Origin: Rhodospirillales bacterium
Lineage (GTDB): Bacteria; Pseudomonadota; Alphaproteobacteria; Micavibrionales; Micavibrionaceae
DNA: 64,000 nt
Direction of reading: 5' to 3'
Assembly: GCA_023898785.1 (NCBI GenBank)
Contig: CP060239.1
Location: 1,984,001-2,048,000 of the forward strand
Part shown: piece after piece, positions 57,961-64,000 of the stretch
Layout of the letters: the number at the start of each line of letters is the position of its first letter
Numbering within the stretch: position 1 is the first letter of the stretch
Notes under the pieces: model-generated
Databases searched by the model: none
Told to the model about the DNA's origin: nothing
The model's input: the letters and a program-made list of their open reading frames with translations, nothing else
Program-made: the position numbers and the translations under genes

Positions 57961-58359
57961 GATCTTTGCTTATAAGCATTTGATTTAAAAGGCAATAGTA
58001 AATGTTCTTCAGTTTGTTTTTCATTTTTGGAGGGGGTGGGGGTGTTTTTGATTTTGCGGCGGATTTTGGGCGCAAGGGTGGCGCGATGCTGCAGAGAATT
58101 TATAGGAAATAATTCCTTTGGTCAAGCCTAAATTAAGTGCGAATTTTTACAGGAAGACGGAAAGGCAGGGAGGGTGAGAAGAGGGGCTAAAAAACTGCCT
58201 TTAAAAAATCAATTATTTCAATATCTTAAAGTGTAAAAAAAGGCGTAAAAAAACGTGTTTTGGCCTGTCTTTCTACCAGAGCGTATGCTATACCATATAC
58301 TTGCCTGAAACCAAGAGTAAACAAGGCTTTTAAAAGAATTTTAAGGACGAACGAAAATC
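57961..58359. other. Region between hisC and gyrB
   Basis: 399 bases holding divergent promoter regions for hisC (left) and gyrB (right). AT-rich near gyrB (ATGCTATACCATATACT at about 58287). I see no gene or clear operator here. Confidence 0.5.
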
Positions 58360-60828
58360 ATGAGTGAAGCAGCAGAAAATCTGGTCCCCAAGCGTGGCGA
58401 TAATGACGACTATGGCGCGGATTCGATTAAGGTTTTGCGCGGGCTGGATGCCGTGCGCAAACGTCCGGGGATGTATATCGGGGACACCGATGACGGGACC
58501 GGACTGCATCACATGGTTTATGAGGTGGTTGATAACGCGATTGATGAAAGCCTTGCCGGGTATTGCGACCGGATTGATGTGATTTTGAATGCTGACGGGT
58601 CGGTGACCGTGAAGGATAATGGGCGCGGGATTCCTGTGGGAGAGCACAAGGAAGAGAAGGTTTCGGCAGCACAGGTGATTATGACTCAGCTACATGCCGG
58701 GGGAAAATTCGATCAAAATTCCTATAAAGTGTCCGGCGGTTTGCACGGGGTTGGTGTGTCGGTGGTTAACGCTTTGTCTGAATATCTCGATTTGAATATC
58801 AAGCGCGAGGGCAAAGAATGGTATATGCGCTTTAAAATGGGTGAGGCGGGAGAAGATTTGAAGCCGATTCGGGATCTTGACGATGGTGAGCGGACCGGCA
58901 CACAGGTGACATTCCTGCCTTCGCCTAAGACGTTTACGCAGACGGAATATGATTTTAAAACGTTGGAAAACCGCTTGCGGGAGCTGGCATTCTTAAATTC
59001 GGGCGTGAATATTTATTTGAGCGACAATCGCCCGGAAAATGAAGAAGAGCGCGTGCAAACGCATTTGCATTATGAAGGCGGAATTCAGAGCTTTGTTGAA
59101 TATCTCGACCGGACGAAGAAATCGATGCTGGAAGCGCCGATCTCGATCGTGACCGAGGATGAAGAAAGCGGTGTGACGGTTGAGGCAGCGCTGGAATGGA
59201 CGGATGCGTATCACGAAACGATGTTGTGTTTTACCAATAATATTCCTCAGCGCGATGGCGGGACTCACCTGGCGGGTTTCCGTGGCGCTCTGACGCGGGT
59301 GGTCGGGAAATATGCCGAAGAAAAGGGTCTAACCAAGAAAGACAAGATCAAGCTGACCGGTGAGGATATGCGCGAGGGGTTGACTTGCGTGCTCTCTGTG
59401 AAAGTACCAGATCCGAAATTTAGCTCGCAGACGAAGGACAAGCTGGTGTCATCAGAAGTGCGTCCGGTCGTGGAAAATGTGATTGGGGAGAAACTGGCGG
59501 AATGGCTGGAGGAAAATCCGGCTGAGGCTAAGGTGATTGTTGGCAAGATTGCCGAAGCGGCTCAAGCGCGCGAGGCGGCGCGGAAGGCACGTGAAATGAC
59601 ACGGCGTAAGGGTGTGATGGATGTGTCCAACCTGCCCGGTAAGCTTGCGGATTGCCAGAGCAAAGACCCGGCGGTATCCGAGATTTTCATCGTTGAGGGA
59701 GACTCGGCGGGTGGATCTGCGAAACAGGCGCGTGATCGTCATAATCAGGCGATTTTGCCGCTGCGTGGGAAGATTTTGAATACCGAGCGGGCGCGTTTTG
59801 ATAAGATGCTCGGCTCCGAACAGGTTGGAACGCTGATCACGGCGCTGGGGACTTCGATCGGGGACGAGTTTAATATCGAGAAGGCGCGGTATCACAAAAT
59901 TATCATCATGACCGATGCGGACGTTGACGGTTCGCACATTCGTACGTTGCTGTTGACGTTCTTTTTCCGTTACATGCCGCAGGTAATTGAGAACGGGTAT
60001 TTGTATATCGCTCAGCCGCCCTTGTTTAAGGTGAAGCGCGGGAATTCGGCGGAAGTGTATTTGAAGGATGAGCGTGAGCTTGATGATTATCTGATTCAGT
60101 CGGCGTTGAATGATTTGGTGATTGTTGATGGCAACGGCCAAACGCGTAGCGGTGAAGATTTGCGGGACCTGCTGTTGCAATCGCGTAAGCTGCGAAATTC
60201 GATCAATGCGCTGACACAGCGGGCCGGTAATCGGCGGGTCATTGAACAGGCGGCGATTGCCGGGGCGTTTGATGAAAAGGTCCAGGGTGATGAAAAGGCT
60301 GGCGCGGCGGCGGCGGCGAAAGTGGCCGAGCGGCTCAATGCGCGCGCGGCGAAAAATGCCAAGACCTGGGAAGGGTTTTATACGCTGGATAAGGGTTACA
60401 CGTTTAAACGCGTACAGCGCGGCGTGACCGAAAGTGTACGTATTTCTGCCGATCGTGTGCGCAGTGCCGATGCAGTGCGGTTGCAGGCGGCCGCCGAGTG
60501 GCTTGCTGAGGTGTTTGAAAACCCGGTTGAAATTCGGCAAGGGGATAAAGTGCTGACCACGGTCAACGGGCCGGCGGCGTTGTATGACCGGGTGATGGAA
60601 GCCGGGCGTAAAGGCATGGCGATTTCGCGCTATAAGGGTTTGGGGGAAATGAACCCTGAGCAGCTGTGGGAGACAACGCTGGACCCGAATGTGCGTACGC
60701 TGTTGCAGGTGAATGTTGCCGATGCGGTGAAGGCGGATGAGATTTTCTCGACCCTGATGGGTGATGTCGTTGAGCCGAGACGTGAGTTTATTCAGGATAA
60801 TGCGCTGAAGGCCGAGGTGGACGCCTGA
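58360..60828 (+). CDS. gyrB: DNA gyrase subunit B
   Basis: 822 residues. GHKL ATPase: EVVDNAIDESLAG and KDNGRGIPVGEHKEEK; ATP lid GGLHGVGVSVVNALS. TOPRIM: EGDSAGGSAKQARDR and MTDADVDGSHIRTLLLTFFF. The C-terminal part with KGLGEMNPEQLWETTLDP contacts GyrA. AAGGACGAACG precedes the ATG. Length is typical of alphaproteobacteria. gyrA is not in the window. Confidence 0.98.
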   Translation: MSEAAENLVPKRGDNDDYGADSIKVLRGLDAVRKRPGMYIGDTDDGTGLHHMVYEVVDNAIDESLAGYCDRIDVILNADGSVTVKDNGRGIPVGEHKEEKVSAAQVIMTQLHAGGKFDQNSYKVSGGLHGVGVSVVNALSEYLDLNIKREGKEWYMRFKMGEAGEDLKPIRDLDDGERTGTQVTFLPSPKTFTQTEYDFKTLENRLRELAFLNSGVNIYLSDNRPENEEERVQTHLHYEGGIQSFVEYLDRTKKSMLEAPISIVTEDEESGVTVEAALEWTDAYHETMLCFTNNIPQRDGGTHLAGFRGALTRVVGKYAEEKGLTKKDKIKLTGEDMREGLTCVLSVKVPDPKFSSQTKDKLVSSEVRPVVENVIGEKLAEWLEENPAEAKVIVGKIAEAAQAREAARKAREMTRRKGVMDVSNLPGKLADCQSKDPAVSEIFIVEGDSAGGSAKQARDRHNQAILPLRGKILNTERARFDKMLGSEQVGTLITALGTSIGDEFNIEKARYHKIIIMTDADVDGSHIRTLLLTFFFRYMPQVIENGYLYIAQPPLFKVKRGNSAEVYLKDERELDDYLIQSALNDLVIVDGNGQTRSGEDLRDLLLQSRKLRNSINALTQRAGNRRVIEQAAIAGAFDEKVQGDEKAGAAAAAKVAERLNARAAKNAKTWEGFYTLDKGYTFKRVQRGVTESVRISADRVRSADAVRLQAAAEWLAEVFENPVEIRQGDKVLTTVNGPAALYDRVMEAGRKGMAISRYKGLGEMNPEQLWETTLDPNVRTLLQVNVADAVKADEIFSTLMGDVVEPRREFIQDNALKAEVDA

Positions 60829-60835
60829 TCTGTCA

Positions 60836-60920
60836 TCCCGAGCGCAGTCGAGGGATCTGATTATTTAACCACTAAGGCCACTAAGCTTTTAGTGTCATGC
60901 CCGCTTCTTTATGTGGGCAT
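60836..60920. repeat. Dispersed-repeat-like sequences after gyrB
   Basis: TCATCCCGAGCGCAGTCGAG is a sequence type often repeated in bacterial intergenic regions. It is followed by CACTAAG twice with a complementary CTTTTAGTG, and by ATGCCC/GGGCAT (about 60897-60920) as a hairpin. The pieces look like fragments of several short repeats. Confidence 0.45.
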
Positions 60921-60952
60921 CTGGGATTTTAACTGAAGAGACGCAGAGTTTT

Positions 60953-61270
60953 ATGGTTCCAAAAGTAGTGATTTTTATGGTTGTAAAAGCAATGAAAACC
61001 GGCCTTGATATTTTTGATAATGTTTCTGGAAAACATCAGAGGTGGAAAGAAAGAAAAGTTTTAGCAATCGTTGCAGACGCTATCTTAAATCATGGTTGTT
61101 ACACACCGCGTCTTGTTTCTGATCGTACAGAAATTGATGACTTTAAGGTTGTGAATGTATTGCGTGATTTTCAAGATCGGGGTGCTATTTGTATTCTTGC
61201 AGGTGGCAGTTTGGAAATTGTTCAATTTGAGGTTACGGATGAATCTTATTTAAGAACATTAATATCATGA
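60953..61270 (+). CDS. Unknown protein after gyrB
   Basis: 105 residues from ATG 60953 (another possible start is 60911). A weakly hydrophobic start is followed by KTGLDIFDNVSGKHQRWKER and a mixed alpha/beta part (LAIVADAILNHGCY, VNVLRDFQDRGAICILAGGS). A winged-helix-like layout is imaginable, but no motif is decisive. Codon use is AT-rich compared with gyrB, which suggests transfer. Confidence 0.45.
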   Translation: MVPKVVIFMVVKAMKTGLDIFDNVSGKHQRWKERKVLAIVADAILNHGCYTPRLVSDRTEIDDFKVVNVLRDFQDRGAICILAGGSLEIVQFEVTDESYLRTLIS

Positions 61271-61328
61271 ATAGCAAATCTCTGTGACTCTGTGACTCTG
61301 TGGTTTGAAATATTATCAAAGGAGAAAG

Positions 61329-61886
61329 ATGATGCGTGGATTGGTGTTGGCTGTGGTGATGGTTTTGGTTTCGGCCCCGATTTTTGCAGGCGTGGCGCGG
61401 GCAGAGATGACCTTGAGCAGTTCGGCCATTGCCGAAGGGACGAGTATTGAGAATGCGCAAGTGTTTAACGGTTTTGGGTGCACGGGCGAGAATATTTCCC
61501 CGACATTGTCTTGGGATGGCGTGCCGGAAGTGGCCAAGAGCTTGGCGCTGACTGTGTATGACCCGGATGCGCCGACGGGGTCGGGCTGGTGGCATTGGGT
61601 GGTGTTTAACCTGCCGATTGAAACGCGCGCTTTGCCAGCCGGGGCGAGCAAAAGCGAGGCGATGCCCGAAGGCGCGGTTGAAAGCATGACGGATTTTGGC
61701 GCGCCCGGTTATGGCGGGCCGTGTCCGCCGGTTGGCGATGCGCCGCATCATTATATCTTCACGTTGCATGCGCTGGATGTTGAAACGCTGGATCTGGGAG
61801 AAAGCACCCCGGCGGCGCAGGTGGGGTATTTCCTTAATGCGCATAGCGTTGGTAAGGCCAGCTTTACCGGGATGTATAGTCGTTAG
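61329..61886 (+). CDS. YbhB/YbcL-type PEBP family protein, secreted
   Basis: 185 residues with AAAGGAG before two adjacent ATG codons; signal peptide to about residue 25 (APIFAGVARAEM). The phosphatidylethanolamine-binding-protein fold is marked by VYDPDAPTGSGWWHWVVFNL and APGYGGPCPP plus HHYIFTLHAL. Bacterial members bind small anions or lipids; their role is poorly known. It is five bases upstream of a membrane protein gene. Confidence 0.9.
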   Translation: MMRGLVLAVVMVLVSAPIFAGVARAEMTLSSSAIAEGTSIENAQVFNGFGCTGENISPTLSWDGVPEVAKSLALTVYDPDAPTGSGWWHWVVFNLPIETRALPAGASKSEAMPEGAVESMTDFGAPGYGGPCPPVGDAPHHYIFTLHALDVETLDLGESTPAAQVGYFLNAHSVGKASFTGMYSR

Positions 61887-61891
61887 TTTTA

Positions 61892-62494
61892 ATGCGCTCA
61901 GTGCTTAAAAAACTTTCAGCCCTCGTTAATGTCGCGCATCAGCGCGATCAGTTGATCAAGTTCGGTCTGTTGTTGGGCGTGCTGGCGGCGTATTTCGGGT
62001 ATCTGTCATGGGAATATGATCTGGCGACGGGCGGGACGTTGGCGCTGCTGAGCTGGAGCTTTTTTGTGTTGTGTACGCCGGTGGCCGATGCCGGTTTTTT
62101 GCTGGATTTTCCGGTGCGCCTGATTACCGGGGTCAAAATGCTTTATACCGAAATCGCCGTATGGGTACTGGCGTTTGGCATCAATATCTGGGCGATGAAT
62201 TTTGCCGTCGATGCGTATGACAAGACGGCGCTGACGCGGTTGTTCCATGAAATTTTGGTAACGCCGTGGCCGCACTGGGGAATTATTGTATTGTGCGGCA
62301 TGGGGACGTTTTTGTCGGTGATTTTTGGTGATGAGGTGCTGGATGTGGCTTCGCATAAGGCGCGGGTCCAGCATCACAAGCACGGTTTTGTCTGGCGGGT
62401 GCTGGCGGTGGTGACGTTTTTTGGGTTGATTGTCGCGGCCTATTATCACCTTATCGAGTCGTTAGGGATTGAAAAGATCATCAATGGCGGGTAG
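61892..62494 (+). CDS. Multi-pass membrane protein, unknown
   Basis: 200 residues with four to five predicted helices (about 22-42, 50-72, 82-105, 127-147, 166-185). Conserved-looking polar segments are TPVADAGFLLDFPVRLITG and HKARVQHHKHGFVWRV, with His residues that may bind metal. No family name comes to mind. It follows the PEBP-family gene by five bases, so they share a transcript. Confidence 0.65.
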   Translation: MRSVLKKLSALVNVAHQRDQLIKFGLLLGVLAAYFGYLSWEYDLATGGTLALLSWSFFVLCTPVADAGFLLDFPVRLITGVKMLYTEIAVWVLAFGINIWAMNFAVDAYDKTALTRLFHEILVTPWPHWGIIVLCGMGTFLSVIFGDEVLDVASHKARVQHHKHGFVWRVLAVVTFFGLIVAAYYHLIESLGIEKIINGG

Positions 62495-62535
62495 TTTCCG
62501 TTTGTCATTGCTGCCCTTTTAGTCCGCAAAGTGCT

Positions 62536-62889
62536 TTAAGAAACGGTCTCGGTTGGATCTGGTTGTTCTGTTTTATCGACCCAGTCAAAACGTATGTCAT
62601 CACAACGCCAGCCATTAAACATATCTGGTTTTGAGCTTTTAATACCAACCAGGACAGCATTTTTTCCAAAGACTTTTGTTAAGTGACTCTGCACTCTTTG
62701 CGTGTCAAATCTGCCCTGATTATTAACAACCCCGAGTTCCAGAAATCTTTGGGCCTCTTGCCTATCTTCGTTGAGCTTTTTGTCGCCCGGTGTCATTGGG
62801 GTATTTCCAGTGCGAGGAAAATACCAATGCAATGTTAAGCCATCATATTGCTCAGCGTTTTGTTCTAAAGTCCAATCGTAGTAAGACAT
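62536..62889 (-). CDS. Hypothetical cytoplasmic protein
   Basis: 117 residues; CAAGGAG precedes the ATG at the right distance. Begins MSYYDWTLEQNAEQYDGLTL and contains RFDTQRVQSHLTKVFGKNAV; the last residues are acidic. No signal peptide or membrane helix, no domain recognised. It lies convergent to the membrane protein gene and divergent from argS. Confidence 0.6.
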   Translation of the reverse strand: MSYYDWTLEQNAEQYDGLTLHWYFPRTGNTPMTPGDKKLNEDRQEAQRFLELGVVNNQGRFDTQRVQSHLTKVFGKNAVLVGIKSSKPDMFNGWRCDDIRFDWVDKTEQPDPTETVS

Positions 62890-62979
62890 GTCAAATCTCC
62901 TTGAGTTGGCTTATACATATGATTATGTCAACAAAAACAGAGCTGTATTTTCCAAAAGGATTTGTTTACAACACTTGGC

Positions 62980-64000
62980 ATGACTTCACTTGCGGAAAAA
63001 TTATCGGACATTGTTGGGGCGGCGTTTGAGCGCCAAGGTTTGCCTGTGGAATTGGGCGTGGTGCGGGTGAGTGATCGGCCGGATTTGTGTCAGTTTCAGT
63101 GTAACGGGGCGATGGCGGCGGCGAAATTTTTAAAGCCGAACAACGCTGATGGCGTTGCTTCGGGGGCGAAGAAAAACCCGCGGGAAGTGGCGCAGGCGGT
63201 CGTTGAGGCGCTGTCTGACGATGAGACTTTTTCAAAAATTGAAATTGCGGGACCGGGGTTTATTAATCTGAATGTTACGGATGAATTTTTGGCTGTGCAT
63301 TTGGCTGAAGTTAGAGCGGACGAGCGGTTGGGTGTGGCGCAGAACGGCGCCGGGCAGACGGTTATTCTTGATTATGGCGGGCCGAATATCGCCAAGCCGA
63401 TGCATGTCGGGCATTTGCGCAGTTCGATTATCGGCGATGCGTTGCGCCGGATGATGAAGGCGGCGGGGTATCAGGCGATTGGTGATGTGCATATGGGCGA
63501 TTGGGGTACGCCGATGGGGATGATTTTGTCCGAGCTTGAGATTATCGGCCATGATGGGCCGGTGAGTATGGAGCAGCTGGCCGAAATTTATCCGAAGGCT
63601 TCAGGGGATTGTAAGGCCGATGAAGCGCGGATGGAGTTGGCGCGGGCGGCGACGAAAAGGCTGCAGGACGGTGATGAGACGTACACCCGCAAATGGCGGC
63701 AATTTATCGATATTTCGATTGAGGGGATGCGCGGTAATTTTGACGCGCTGGGCGTGCATTTCGATGAATGGAAGGGTGAGAGCGATGCGCACCCGTTCAT
63801 TGCAGCGATGATTGAGGATTTGAAAGCTGGCGGTTGGGCGGTTGAGAGCGATGGGGCGTGGGTTGTGCCGGTTGAGCGCGAAGATGATAAGAAAGAGATG
63901 CCGCCGCTGATTTTGCTTAAAAAGGATGGGGCTGTGCTGTATGGAACGACCGATCTGGCGACGATCATTGACCGGGTGAGAACGCATAATCCGGACAAGA
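62980..64000 (+). CDS. argS: Arginyl-tRNA synthetase, N-terminal part (partial)
   Basis: ATG at 62980; the frame runs off the window end after 340 residues. The N-terminal additional domain (about 1-105) is followed by the class I catalytic core: DYGGPNIAKPMHVGHLRSSI with HVGH as the HIGH motif, and GDVHMGDWGTPMGMI. Later YGTTDLATIIDR is typical of ArgRS. It charges tRNA-Arg. The KMSK-like loop and anticodon-binding domain are outside. Confidence 0.96.
   Translation, partial: MTSLAEKLSDIVGAAFERQGLPVELGVVRVSDRPDLCQFQCNGAMAAAKFLKPNNADGVASGAKKNPREVAQAVVEALSDDETFSKIEIAGPGFINLNVTDEFLAVHLAEVRADERLGVAQNGAGQTVILDYGGPNIAKPMHVGHLRSSIIGDALRRMMKAAGYQAIGDVHMGDWGTPMGMILSELEIIGHDGPVSMEQLAEIYPKASGDCKADEARMELARAATKRLQDGDETYTRKWRQFIDISIEGMRGNFDALGVHFDEWKGESDAHPFIAAMIEDLKAGGWAVESDGAWVVPVEREDDKKEMPPLILLKKDGAVLYGTTDLATIIDRVRTHNPDK

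Overview
The window looks like a chromosomal segment of an alphaproteobacterium of moderate GC content. The support is the gene order murA / hisG / UPF0262 / infA / maf / RNase E-G, a Usg-family protein, the rplY-pth-ychF block, the mutM-rpsT-dnaA block, and dnaN-recF-gyrB close together. Rickettsia-like palindromic DNA inserted in frame in a coding gene fits the same class. An uncultured Micavibrio- or Rhodospirillales-like lineage is a guess. The sequence could come from a metagenome, because one junction (about 23.36 kb) looks chimeric.

Layout. 0-11.4 kb is mostly core: an alpha/beta hydrolase end, rpmI-rplT, a two-gene signalling unit (an MHYT-PAS protein that stops just after its H-box, plus a response regulator), RNase G, maf, infA, UPF0262, hisG, a CheY-like protein, an unknown repeat protein split at an A8 tract, murA, dcd and a small basic protein. 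11.5-34.2 kb is an accessory region. It starts at a tRNA-Thr(GGT) cut in its anticodon arm and contains a serine recombinase with two ParB-like genes, an IS3-family element inside a PAS-protein gene, a SulP transporter with an XRE partner, two phage-type DNA methyltransferases, a copper-resistance cluster, uppP, a tRNA-Thr(GGT) carrying a 257-nt group I intron, a porin, a secreted Cys-rich protein, a chemoreceptor, several degenerate tRNA pieces and an integrase relic. 34.2-64 kb returns to core: tRNA-Val(GAC), rplY-pth-ychF, usg, groES-groEL, an unusual 723-residue ketopantoate-reductase-like protein with an XRE partner, a putative sRNA, mutM, rpsT, dnaA, bioB, bioF-bioD-bioA, dnaN, a D-2-hydroxyacid dehydrogenase, recF, hisC, gyrB, a PEBP-family protein and the start of argS.

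How the parts fit. Replication genes (dnaA, dnaN, recF, gyrB) share the region with almost complete biotin ring assembly (bioB, bioF, bioD, bioA; no bioC or bioH seen). The accessory region looks like a repeatedly used integration zone. Most tRNA fragments have a nearby array of short repeats (GGGTAAGCA, GTGTAAG, TTGGGTAAC or TTGGGGGCAAG) that resemble integrase arm sites.

The most notable observation is the group I intron in tRNA-Thr(GGT), between positions 36 and 37. The only other tRNA-Thr(GGT) in the window is truncated, so threonine decoding may depend on this self-splicing copy. No database search was possible, so all family names rest on recognised motifs and gene order.
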